From DASXTC01 sp036505635 (GTDB lineage: Bacteria > Acidobacteriota > Polarisedimenticolia > JACPZX01 > DASXTC01), in assembly GCA_036505635.1 (NCBI GenBank), contig DASXTC010000027.1:1-22378 (forward strand): a stretch of DNA of 22,378 bases, in the 5' to 3' direction. Numbering within the stretch: position 1 is the first letter of the stretch; every line of letters begins with the position of its first letter. The notes beneath the pieces are model-generated. The model ran no database searches. It was given only the letters and a program-made list of their open reading frames with translations, and had not been told where the DNA came from. Below are positions 6,452-13,895 of this stretch, piece after piece. The position numbers and the translations under genes were made by a program.

Positions 6452-7047
6452 GCGGACCAGGCGCGCACGTACTGCGTCAGGCTATCGCGCACGGCAAGAC
6501 GCGCCCGGTGCAGGCGCACCTTGACGAGCGGCTCGCCGATTTCGAGGATCTCGGCGGTCTCTCGTGTGCTGAGACCTTCCATGTCCCTCAACACGAGCAC
6601 GACCTGGAACTCATCCGGCAGCTGGAGGATCGCATCTTCCAGCTTCTGCTTCAGCTCTCCCTGCAGCAGGCGATCGAGGGGCACCTCGGACGAGTCCGCG
6701 AAGGCATCGGCGCAGCCCTCACCACCGGCATCCTTCAGCGCGTCACCGAGGGACACTTCAATGCACTTGTCGCGGAAATCCCGCGCCCGGAGCTTGCGGC
6801 ACTCGTTGACGGCGATGCGATAGATCCACGACTTCAGCGCCGCCGGCTCTCGGAGGTCCTTGATCGACTGATAGGCCTTGAGAAAGGTCTCCTGCATGAC
6901 CTCCTCCGCATGCTCGCCGCAGGTGCGCCTGGAGAAGCTCAGTATCAGAGCGCCGTGCCGCTCCGCGAACGTCTCGAAGGCGCCCGGGTGGCCCGCGATC
7001 ATCGCCTCCGCGAGCTCCGGGTCGAACATGTTCGTGGTCTGACTCAT
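6448..7047 (-). CDS. ECF-type RNA polymerase sigma factor
   Basis: This 199-residue protein has the two-domain ECF layout. Region 2 covers residues about 20-88 (FETFAERHGALILSF, then AEEVMQETFLKAYQSI, then LKSWIYRIAVNECRK). An acidic linker follows, and then region 4 (about 128-182) with LPDEFQVVLVLRDMEGLSTRE and the helix-turn-helix IGEPLVKVRLHRARLAVR. Length is normal for the family. The next gene in the same direction, overlapping by four bases, is its probable anti-sigma factor. A TATGAT sequence lies only about 10 bases upstream of the ATG, so the transcript may have a very short leader. The target regulon cannot be read from here. Confidence 0.92.
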   Translation of the reverse strand: MSQTTNMFDPELAEAMIAGHPGAFETFAERHGALILSFSRRTCGEHAEEVMQETFLKAYQSIKDLREPAALKSWIYRIAVNECRKLRARDFRDKCIEVSLGDALKDAGGEGCADAFADSSEVPLDRLLQGELKQKLEDAILQLPDEFQVVLVLRDMEGLSTRETAEILEIGEPLVKVRLHRARLAVRDSLTQYVRAWSA

Positions 7048-7149
7048 GCCCCAATCATAGTACGGTGAGCGGACGAACGCCGCGGAATCCTCATTATCGG
7101 CGCTCTCTCATGGAAAGAGATGAGGGACCGCGAAAGGTTACAGAGTTCC

Positions 7150-8766
7150 TCACCTTTTCAACGCGTGGGCGGTCTTGACCATGCCGTACCGGCTCACGAC
7201 GTAATTGCGCGTGAAGTGGAGGGCCGCCCCGCCCGGATCGTTCCCCTCGCGCCGAAAGCGACGGATGATCCCGGCCAGGGAGTAGGCCTCGCGCAGAAAG
7301 TAGTAATACCCTTCCTGCAATTGTCTGACGGTCATGCCTTTGGGGCGGACCAGGACATGGGCGCCGTCGAACAGAGGCCAGTTGTAATCCATCGCCACGT
7401 CGGAATCGGCCTGAGCGGTCGCGCACGGAAGAAAATCCGAGCCGGCGACGGCGTCCCGGAAGGTCCCGGTCCCCGGGTAGGGTTGGATGATGTTGGCCAC
7501 GACGAGGTCGATCCCCGTTTTGTTGACGAACTCCAGCGTGCGATCGAAGACCGTGGCGTCATCCCCATCCAGCCCGAACACGAAGGAGCCCATGATCCGG
7601 ATTCCCGCATCGTGGACGCGTTTCACGAGATCGCCCATCGAGTTCGTGTCGTTCGACCACTTGTTGAGCCCATCGATGGCCGTCTGGTTGATCGACTCGA
7701 TCCCCATGAAGAGATTGCGGCACCCGCTCTCGTACGCCAGCTTCAGCAGCTCCGGCTTTTCGGCGATGTCGATGGTCAGCTCCGCCGCCCAGGGGCGCCC
7801 GAGAGGGCGGATCGCCTCGAAGAGCGCCCGGGCGGAGCCGGCGGAGTTGTAGAGGTTGTCGTCCCAGAAGAACACCTGATCGCTGTAGCCCGGGCCCATC
7901 AGGGAGATCAGACGATCGCCCCATCGTTTCCCGACGATCGGCATTTTGACGAGGGCGCGCAGGATCGAGTTGTAGGCCCCCGGCCCGATCTGGTCGATCG
8001 ACTCCCGCGTGATTGTCGGACCCTGGCTCCGGACCTCCTCCGCGATATCGGCCACATCCCGGTTCCTGACAGTCGGGCCGTTGGTCAGGAAGACGGCGCA
8101 AAAATGGCAGTCGAGCTTGCAACCCCGCGCGAAGTGCGTGGAGGCAAGGAGCTGATGCGGCGCCTTCTTCAGGCCCCGCCATATCCCCATGTCGAGCGCC
8201 AGCGTCCCGCGATCCCTGATGCGGTTGAAACCCGTCCGGTAGACGGGCTTGATCGATCTTCCCTGCATGACGTCCGTGAGAAGCTCGGACGCCGCCCACT
8301 CTCCCTCCCCCGCGACCGTCGCGTCGACATGACCCAGGCGCGTGGCCTCGTCAGGCAGGGCCGACGCGTGGGCGCCGCCGAGCACGACCGTCAAGCGCTT
8401 GCCCGCCAATGCGTACGCGGCGCGCGCCTCGCGCGCCCGCCTGTAGGCTTCCCGGACCGAGTCGGTGTAGGCGGTGATGAACAGGACATCGCAATCGCCG
8501 CGAGAGAGGTCCACCTTGTCGGCCAGGATCTCCTCGAAAGCCGTCGGCCCTTCGATCCGGTCGTGCTGCACCACGAGACGCGTGTCGCAGGTGAGCACGC
8601 CGTTCTTGCGCAGGAATCCGACCAGGTATGGGAAGGCGATGCCCGGGCTGCGCACGAAAGGCCCCGTCCGGTTTTCGAGCCGCCCGAGGATCCCCCTCCT
8701 CCTGATCGGCTCGTCGGCGACGTAGGAGTCGCGCGGGGTGAGACAGATCAGATTGCCGATGGTCAG
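7150..8766 (-). CDS. B12-binding radical SAM protein
   Basis: The protein has an N-terminal cobalamin-binding domain (DVLFITAYTDS, VVLGGAHASALPDEA, DATVAGEGEWA) followed by a radical SAM core with the cluster motif ARGC-KLD-C-HF-C (CX3CX2C) and the usual later blocks (FWDDNLY, FMGIESIN, GSFVFGLDGDD). Such enzymes perform radical chemistry, often C-methylation; the substrate is unknown. The first GTG in frame is at 8655, but family-like sequence continues well upstream (CLTPRDSYVADEPIRRRG, then ENRTGPFVRSPG) with no ATG, GTG or TTG. A CTG at 8766 sits 7 bases after a GGAGG in the perfect GGAGGAGG site, so I place the start there, giving 538 residues. It starts 13 bases after the stop of the winged-helix gene, so the two form an operon. 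Confidence 0.88.
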   Translation of the reverse strand: MTIGNLICLTPRDSYVADEPIRRRGILGRLENRTGPFVRSPGIAFPYLVGFLRKNGVLTCDTRLVVQHDRIEGPTAFEEILADKVDLSRGDCDVLFITAYTDSVREAYRRAREARAAYALAGKRLTVVLGGAHASALPDEATRLGHVDATVAGEGEWAASELLTDVMQGRSIKPVYRTGFNRIRDRGTLALDMGIWRGLKKAPHQLLASTHFARGCKLDCHFCAVFLTNGPTVRNRDVADIAEEVRSQGPTITRESIDQIGPGAYNSILRALVKMPIVGKRWGDRLISLMGPGYSDQVFFWDDNLYNSAGSARALFEAIRPLGRPWAAELTIDIAEKPELLKLAYESGCRNLFMGIESINQTAIDGLNKWSNDTNSMGDLVKRVHDAGIRIMGSFVFGLDGDDATVFDRTLEFVNKTGIDLVVANIIQPYPGTGTFRDAVAGSDFLPCATAQADSDVAMDYNWPLFDGAHVLVRPKGMTVRQLQEGYYYFLREAYSLAGIIRRFRREGNDPGGAALHFTRNYVVSRYGMVKTAHALKR

Positions 8767-8779
8767 GATGCCTCCTCCG

Positions 8780-9958
8780 CTACCGCTTCCGTAGTGCGGC
8801 GATCCGGGGCGCGCGACTCTTCGGACTGTCGAGACTGAACGAACGCGCGTCGCCGACCTGATCGCGGATGTAGGCTTCCGTCCGCGCGACGGCCTCGGTT
8901 ACCGCCCGATCCTTGACCCACGCCGCCCAGGCGATGGTGCCGGCATCGGGATCGAACTCCCACAACCCGATGAGACGCCCGCGGTCGAGGATCGCGTGGC
9001 TGGGCAGGTCCATCAGGCCTCCGAGCTGGGCCATCGCCTTGTCGGCGAACACCTTTCGCGCGAGGTCCTTCGCCTCGATGAGCCCCTTGAGATCCCGGCG
9101 CAGCAGGACGAGCCCATCGATGCTGCTGACGAGCGCCACCTGTATCTCTTTTCCGGGCTGGAACTTCTCGTATGCCTCACGATCCTCGGGGAGCATGAGC
9201 CTCTCGGCGCCCTTCTCCACGGGGACCAGACCGAGCGGCTGAATGGCCGCCTGAGCGGCCTTCACGCCAAGCGCCGAGAACCACTGGAACTCGGCCGCGG
9301 TCGCCGGGCCGATCCAGCGGAAGAACCGCCGCGCCAGCTCCACGTAGGCTTCCTGGAGTGAGAGCTTGAGCTTCGCGAGAGGGTTCGGCTTCCAGAGCGC
9401 GTACCGGTAGCGCTGCTGGTCGAGGCGTCCGTTGGTGGGCACGCGGCGGATATCCCCTGACGTCTGCAGCCGGCCGAGCGCGATCGGCAGCGTCGTCGTC
9501 AACCCCTTCTTCTTGCCCGCCTCGCCCAGGCTTCGCGAGGCGCTCCCCGTCGCGCCGCGGATCTCCTCCGGCTCCAGGGGGCCCTTCGCGAGCGCCCCGA
9601 GCACCGCGTCGCAGAGCTTGTCGATCTCCTTTGGCGTGACGCCGAGCTTCTCGGCGGTCCGCAGGTCCCCGTTGAACCCCTCGCCGACCTTCAGACCCAG
9701 GGCGAACTCGCGGGCGGGCAGAACGTAGGTGCACCCGCGCACTGAGGGCAGCTCGTGGATCTCGAGCTTCGCCACCGCGGAGTCGGCGGCCTCGCGGCCC
9801 ACGCCCCCTCGCGCGAAGAGGGTCAGGTAGGGACCGACCCCGGCGACCGAGCGCGCCCAACCGGTCCGCTCGAGGATCTCCGCCGGCGTCCCGCCCCGCA
9901 GCGACCCGTCCAACCCCTGCCGATGCCACCACCACGCCCGGAGCTTTGGCTGATCCAT
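8780..9958 (-). CDS. Winged-helix DNA-binding protein, HTH_42 (YcaQ/AlkZ-like) family
   Basis: This 392-residue protein starts at ATG 9958, chosen over the more upstream in-frame ATG because GGAGGAGG precedes it. Visible blocks are an N-terminal helix LRAWWWHRQGLDG, winged-helix segments around RGCTYVLPAREFALGL and GALAKGPLEPEEI, and a further helix block ELARRFFRWIGPATAAEFQWFSALG. A C-terminal part, DGLVLLRRDL, then GRLIGLWEFDPDAGTIAWAAWV, resembles the DUF1006/HTH_42 family. Members AlkZ and YcaQ are DNA glycosylases acting on alkylation and interstrand crosslink damage, whose catalytic motif is Q-x-Q/D. I could not place that motif with confidence, so glycosylase activity is unproven. It heads the operon with the radical SAM enzyme and is divergent from the ECF operon at 10124. 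Confidence 0.8.
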   Translation of the reverse strand: MDQPKLRAWWWHRQGLDGSLRGGTPAEILERTGWARSVAGVGPYLTLFARGGVGREAADSAVAKLEIHELPSVRGCTYVLPAREFALGLKVGEGFNGDLRTAEKLGVTPKEIDKLCDAVLGALAKGPLEPEEIRGATGSASRSLGEAGKKKGLTTTLPIALGRLQTSGDIRRVPTNGRLDQQRYRYALWKPNPLAKLKLSLQEAYVELARRFFRWIGPATAAEFQWFSALGVKAAQAAIQPLGLVPVEKGAERLMLPEDREAYEKFQPGKEIQVALVSSIDGLVLLRRDLKGLIEAKDLARKVFADKAMAQLGGLMDLPSHAILDRGRLIGLWEFDPDAGTIAWAAWVKDRAVTEAVARTEAYIRDQVGDARSFSLDSPKSRAPRIAALRKR

Positions 9959-9980
9959 CTCGATCCTCCTCCCCGATTGG

Positions 9981-9997
9981 TGCCACATCATGCCACA
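9981..9997. repeat. TGCCACA direct repeat with 10-base period
   Basis: TGCCACA occurs at 9981-9987 and 9991-9997, one helical turn apart, in the intergenic space between the divergent winged-helix and ECF sigma genes. This could be a pair of half-sites for a regulator of either gene. Confidence 0.35.
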
Positions 9998-10049
9998 CTC
10001 GTCTTAACCGCCGGCGGCGGGTATGGGCCGGGGGAGTACGATTTTCGCT

Positions 10050-10066
10050 GGGGGCTAACCGCCCCC
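10050..10066. repeat. GGGGGC/GCCCCC hairpin before ECF sigma gene
   Basis: GGGGGC (10050-10055) and GCCCCC (10061-10066) flank a TAACC loop about 58 bases before the ECF start. It is a stable small hairpin in the probable leader. In such GC-rich DNA it may be chance. Confidence 0.35.
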
Positions 10067-10123
10067 CCGGCGCCGGCGTCCATGTGAGAGCGCACCAGGC
10101 GGGGATGAGGGGGACGGGCGGGT

Positions 10124-10711
10124 ATGGAACCGGACGACGCACAGATCGTCGCACGGGCGCGCGGCGGCGACGACGAAGCGTTCCGGGCGCTCGTGGAGCG
10201 CCACAGCCGGGCCCTCTTCCGGCTCGCGTGGCGGATCACCGGAAACGAACAGGACGCGGAGGACGTGGTGCAGGAGAGTTACATGAAGGCCTACAGGAGC
10301 CTGGGCTCCTTCGAGTCGCGGGCCAACTTCGGCACCTGGCTCCACAAGATCACCGCCAACTGCGCCCTCGATCTGGCCCGGTCCCGGCAGCGACGGCGCG
10401 AGCTGAACCTCGCGGCCGACGGTGACGACGACGCGCCCGATCCTCTGGAGCAGGTGGCGTCCGGCGGGCCGTCCCCCGATCGCGTCCTTCACCAGGAGGA
10501 CGTGGGCAGGCGGGTCAACGCCGCCCTGGGGTTGCTGAGCGCCCAGGAGAGGGCCGCGTTCGTCCTGCGCCACTTCGAGGAGAGATCGATCGACGAGATT
10601 GGCAGGACCCTGGGCCTTCGCGAGAACGCCACCAAGCAGAGCATCTTCCGCGCGGTGAGAAAGCTCCGCCGCGCGCTCGAGCCGCTCGCGGCCCCGGCGA
10701 GGTCGGAATGA
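10124..10711 (+). CDS. ECF-type RNA polymerase sigma factor (heads HEAT-repeat operon)
   Basis: This 195-residue factor is a typical RpoE-like ECF protein. Region 2 (about 10-90) shows FRALVERHSRALFRLAWRITG, then the hallmark DAEDVVQESYMKAYRSL and TWLHKITANCALD. An acidic linker (DGDDDAPDP) follows, then region 4 (about 135-187) with LSAQERAAFVLRHFEERSIDEIG and the helix-turn-helix NATKQSIFRAVRKLRRAL. The anti-sigma-like gene starts 13 bases after its stop. Together with the two HEAT-repeat genes they form one plus-strand transcription unit (10124-13895), which ECF factors of this type commonly autoregulate. Confidence 0.93.
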   Translation: MEPDDAQIVARARGGDDEAFRALVERHSRALFRLAWRITGNEQDAEDVVQESYMKAYRSLGSFESRANFGTWLHKITANCALDLARSRQRRRELNLAADGDDDAPDPLEQVASGGPSPDRVLHQEDVGRRVNAALGLLSAQERAAFVLRHFEERSIDEIGRTLGLRENATKQSIFRAVRKLRRALEPLAAPARSE

Positions 10712-10724
10712 AGAGAGGAGCGCC

Positions 10725-11519
10725 ATGAACGACGCGGGCGCGCGCGGCGCGCATCCCACCGAGGACGACCTGGTCCTCCACCACTACGGGGAGACGGGGG
10801 ACGATGCGGCCATCGCCGCCCACCTCGCCGCCTGCGAGGCCTGCCGCGTCGAGTACGAGGCGCTCGCCCGGACGCTCGCGATGATCGGAAGCGCCCGGGA
10901 ACCCCATCGCGGCGAGGAGTACGGCGCGCGAGTCTGGCGGCGTCTGGAGCCGCGCCTCGGGCACGCCCGGGCAAGCGGAGCCCCCGCGCGGGCCGGCGCG
11001 TTCCTGCCGCGGCGATGGGCGGTGGCCGCCGCCGTCGTCATGATGGCGGTGGCGGCGTTTCTCGCGGGACGGCTCTCACGGGCCCCGGTGGCAACGAGCG
11101 CCATCGCGACGCGCGAGATCCCCGAGCAGGTCCGCGAGAGGATCCTGCTGGTGGCGGTCGGCGATCATCTCGATCGGTCCCAGATGATGCTGGTCGAGCT
11201 GCTCAACGAAGACGGCGGCGGCACGGTGGACATCACCGGACGGCGCGAACGGGCCGGCGAGCTGGCCGCGGAGGGGCGCATCTACCGCCAGAGCGCCACC
11301 GGCGCGGGGGACACGGCGCTGGCCTCGGTCCTCGACGAGCTGGAGCGCGTCCTGCTGGACGTCGCGCATGGCCCGGGTGAGCTCACACACGCGGAGCTGG
11401 AGGAGATCCAGCGGCGCATCCGGGAGAAGGGGATCCTGCTGAAGGTCCGGCTGATCGGCTCGCAGGTGAGGGAACGGGAAAAAACAACGGCTGCAGGTCC
11501 GGTCAGGCAGCGCACATGA
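10725..11519 (+). CDS. Membrane-anchored zinc-finger anti-sigma factor
   Basis: This 264-residue protein has an N-terminal anti-sigma zinc finger, H33-x3-C37-x2-C40 (HLAACEAC), preceded by the usual DDLVLHHYGE helix. One membrane segment follows (about residues 98-116, AVAAAVVMMAVAAFLAG), and then a C-terminal periplasmic part rich in charged helices (about 120-264). The N-terminus should hold the upstream ECF factor in the cytoplasm while the outer part senses a signal. The gene follows the sigma gene by 13 bases with GAGAGGAG before the ATG, and its stop overlaps the HEAT gene start (ATGA). The outer domain has no fold I recognise. The signal is unknown. Confidence 0.85.
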   Translation: MNDAGARGAHPTEDDLVLHHYGETGDDAAIAAHLAACEACRVEYEALARTLAMIGSAREPHRGEEYGARVWRRLEPRLGHARASGAPARAGAFLPRRWAVAAAVVMMAVAAFLAGRLSRAPVATSAIATREIPEQVRERILLVAVGDHLDRSQMMLVELLNEDGGGTVDITGRRERAGELAAEGRIYRQSATGAGDTALASVLDELERVLLDVAHGPGELTHAELEEIQRRIREKGILLKVRLIGSQVREREKTTAAGPVRQRT

Positions 11520-12748
11520 CGGGAGGAACGATGCTCAGGATGAACCATGCCGCCGCGATTCTGATGGTGATGATGACGACGCTGATGGCCTCCGCCGGGC
11601 CCCGGGCCGGATCGGATCCGGAGCAGGCGGGTGAGGCGCAGACCCTCTACGACAAGGGGACCGATCTCATGGACGACGGCGAGTGGTCGGCCGCCATCAA
11701 GTCGTTCGCGAAGGTGATCGACATGGACGGGAAGCTGGCCGACGGCGCGCGCTACTGGAAGGCCTACTCCCTCAGGAAGCTGGCGCGCCTGCCCGAGGCG
11801 CTCTCGACGATCGACGAGCTGCGCCGCATCAGCCCCGACAGCTCCTGGCTCGATGACGCCCGCGCGCTGGAGCTGGAGATCCGGCAGGAGAGCGGACATC
11901 CGGCCTCGCCCGAGGCGGAGAGCGACGAGGAGCTCAAGCTGGTCGCGCTCAACGCGCTGCTCAACGTGGAGCCCGAACGCGCGCTGCCGCTGCTGGAGAA
12001 GTTCCTCAAGGCGGGCACGTCGCCCCGGCTCAGAGAGCAGGCGCTCTTCGTGCTGATGCAGACGGGCTCGCCCCGCGCGCGCGACCTGGTGTTGAAGACC
12101 GCCCGAGGGCAGGGGGACCCGTCGCTGCAGCGGAAGGCCATCGAGTATCTCGGGATCTTCGGCGACACGGAGACGCGGGCAATGCTCAAGGAGATCTTCG
12201 CCTCAACGATCGATCGGGAGGTGCGCCGCGCGATCCTCAACGCCTACATGGTCTCGGGCGAGACGGAGGCGTTGCTGGACGCGGCGCGGCGCGAGAAGGA
12301 CCCCGGGCTGCGCGGCGAGGCGATCAACCTGCTCGGAGCCCAGGGGGCGCGCGACGAGCTCAGGCAGCTCTACCGCTCCACGGCCTCCGTGGAGGATCGC
12401 GAGCAGATCCTCCAGGCGTTCGGGATCTGCGGCGGCTCCGAGGACCTCATCGAAGCGGCCCGCAACGAGAAGGACCCGCGCCTGCGCCGGGCCGCCATCC
12501 AGGGTCTCGGCATCGGGGGAGGCGGGGAGTCGGGTCCGGCGCTGCTGGCGATCTACTCCGAGGAGAAGGACACCGAGGTCCGTATGGCCGTCATCGACGC
12601 GTTGATGATCCAGGGAAACGACCGGGCGCTCATCGGGATCGCGCGCAAGGAGACCAACCCGCAGCTCAAGAAGGAGGCCATCGAGCGTCTGGGCACCATG
12701 GGCTCGAAGGAGGCGACCGAGTTTCTCCTCGAGATCCTCAACAAGTAG
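11516..12748 (+). CDS. Exported TPR/HEAT-repeat protein
   Basis: The first ATG (11516) overlaps the anti-sigma stop. A second ATG at 11531, right behind GGAGG, is an alternative start five residues later. A signal peptide follows (NHAAAILMVMMTTLMASAG). Residues about 38-125 are TPR-like (AQTLYDKGTDLMDDGEWSAA, then YWKAYSLRKLARLPEAL), and residues about 135-410 form roughly nine HEAT-like repeats of about 31 residues. Repeated elements are LRREAI/IEYLG, LLDAARREKDPGLRGEAI, LIEAARNEKDPRLRRAAIQGLG and KKEAIERLG. Such solenoids are protein-binding scaffolds. Placement behind an ECF/anti-sigma pair suggests a periplasmic sensor or effector acting on the anti-sigma protein, but this is inference. 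Confidence 0.85.
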   Translation: MTGGTMLRMNHAAAILMVMMTTLMASAGPRAGSDPEQAGEAQTLYDKGTDLMDDGEWSAAIKSFAKVIDMDGKLADGARYWKAYSLRKLARLPEALSTIDELRRISPDSSWLDDARALELEIRQESGHPASPEAESDEELKLVALNALLNVEPERALPLLEKFLKAGTSPRLREQALFVLMQTGSPRARDLVLKTARGQGDPSLQRKAIEYLGIFGDTETRAMLKEIFASTIDREVRRAILNAYMVSGETEALLDAARREKDPGLRGEAINLLGAQGARDELRQLYRSTASVEDREQILQAFGICGGSEDLIEAARNEKDPRLRRAAIQGLGIGGGGESGPALLAIYSEEKDTEVRMAVIDALMIQGNDRALIGIARKETNPQLKKEAIERLGTMGSKEATEFLLEILNK

Positions 12749-12761
12749 GAGGGAAAAGGCC

Positions 12762-13895
12762 ATGACAGCGGCGACGAAGATGATCGGAGCGGCCCTCCTG
12801 CTGGCCGTCTCGGTGCGTCCGGCCCCGGCCCCGGCCCCGGCGCCGGCCCCGGCACCAGTCCCGGCACCGGCTTCCAGTCAGACCCGGCCCAGGATCGAGT
12901 CCGGGTCGTTCGAGACGCGCGTCGTGGCGGGCGGAGCCCTCGCGCGCGAGGTCTCGGGGCTGCGGCGGCGGCAGGGGGGTCCGGTCTGGGCCGGCTACGC
13001 GGTCCCGGCCGTGGAGGGAGATCGCAGGATGTGCTGCTGGGAGTCGATCGACGCGCTCGAACGTTCGGGCGCAGCGTGCGGACGGTGCAACCTGGAGGGG
13101 AAACACGCATGGAGCTCGTCCACGAATGACGTGGATAAAAAAGCGAAGGTGCCCCTCGAGCCGCAATCCGACGAGTTCCTCGTCCTGTTCCGCGTGGACG
13201 GCGAGGGGGTCGACCAGATCCGGATCTTCTCGGTGGAATGCCAGCTGGACGCGGGCAAGCGCCCGTTCGTCTGGCTGACGGGGGTCGACCCCGGCGAGAG
13301 CCTCGATTGGCTCTCGGGCTTCATCAAGGAGGATCTTTCGGAGTCGGCCATCATGGCGATCGCCCACCACGCCGGCCAGCCGGCCGATCTCCTTCTGGCG
13401 AAGCTGGCCTCCCCGTCGCATCCCTCCTCCGTCCGGGAGCACGCGATCTTCTGGATGGGGCAGGCTCGCGGGCGGGCCGGCTACGAGGTCGTGCGCCGGA
13501 TCGCCCGGGACGACGCGAGCACCGAGATCCGCAAGAAGGGAATCTTCGCGCTGTCGCAGAGCCCGGTGGCCGAGGCGACCGACGATCTCCTCCGTCTCGC
13601 CCACGTGGATCGCGAGAGCGAGGTGCGCGGCGAGGCGCTCTTCTGGCTGGCGCAGAAGGCCGGCGAGCGTGCGGTGCGCGCCCTGTCCGACGCCATCGAC
13701 AACGACCCGGAGATCGAGGTCAAGAAGAAGGCGGTCTTCGGTCTGAGCCAGCTCGCGCCCGACGAAGGGATCCCTCTGCTGATCGGCATCGCGAAGAGCC
13801 ACCGCAGCTCCGAGGTCCGCCGCGAGGCCATCTTCTGGCTGGGCCAGTCGGGGGACCCGCGCGCGCTGGACCTCATCGAGGAGATCCTCCGGTGA
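12762..13895 (+). CDS. Exported HEAT-repeat protein with Pro-Ala linker and Cys cluster
   Basis: This 377-residue protein follows the other HEAT gene by 13 bases with GGAGGG before the ATG. It has a short signal-like hydrophobic N-terminus (IGAALLLAVSV), a Pro-Ala linker (residues about 20-37), then a domain with four cysteines (C91, C92, C106, C109; CCWESID and ACGRCN). From about residue 190 come five HEAT repeats at about 31-residue spacing, each closing on a similar helix: FWMGQA, FALSQS, FWLAQK, FGLSQL, FWLGQS. The regular Ser/Gly-Gln core is a hallmark of a bacterial HEAT subtype seen in Acidobacteria-like genomes. It is probably a periplasmic scaffold working with the preceding protein. 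The last 23 bases overlap the convergent antiporter gene. Confidence 0.85.
   Translation: MTAATKMIGAALLLAVSVRPAPAPAPAPAPAPVPAPASSQTRPRIESGSFETRVVAGGALAREVSGLRRRQGGPVWAGYAVPAVEGDRRMCCWESIDALERSGAACGRCNLEGKHAWSSSTNDVDKKAKVPLEPQSDEFLVLFRVDGEGVDQIRIFSVECQLDAGKRPFVWLTGVDPGESLDWLSGFIKEDLSESAIMAIAHHAGQPADLLLAKLASPSHPSSVREHAIFWMGQARGRAGYEVVRRIARDDASTEIRKKGIFALSQSPVAEATDDLLRLAHVDRESEVRGEALFWLAQKAGERAVRALSDAIDNDPEIEVKKKAVFGLSQLAPDEGIPLLIGIAKSHRSSEVRREAIFWLGQSGDPRALDLIEEILR
12819..12871 (+). repeat. CCGGCC hexamer tandem tract coding for the Pro-Ala linker
   Basis: Near-perfect repeats of CCGGCC, degraded at the 3' end by CCGGCACCAGTC, encode alternating Pro-Ala in the exported HEAT protein. Such short tracts change length by slippage in steps of six bases, keeping frame. 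Confidence 0.7.

Noticed and set aside
7120..8838. Plus-strand ORF of 572 residues
   Set aside because: It is antisense to the radical SAM gene and has the Arg/Asp/His-rich makeup typical of GC-rich shadow frames.
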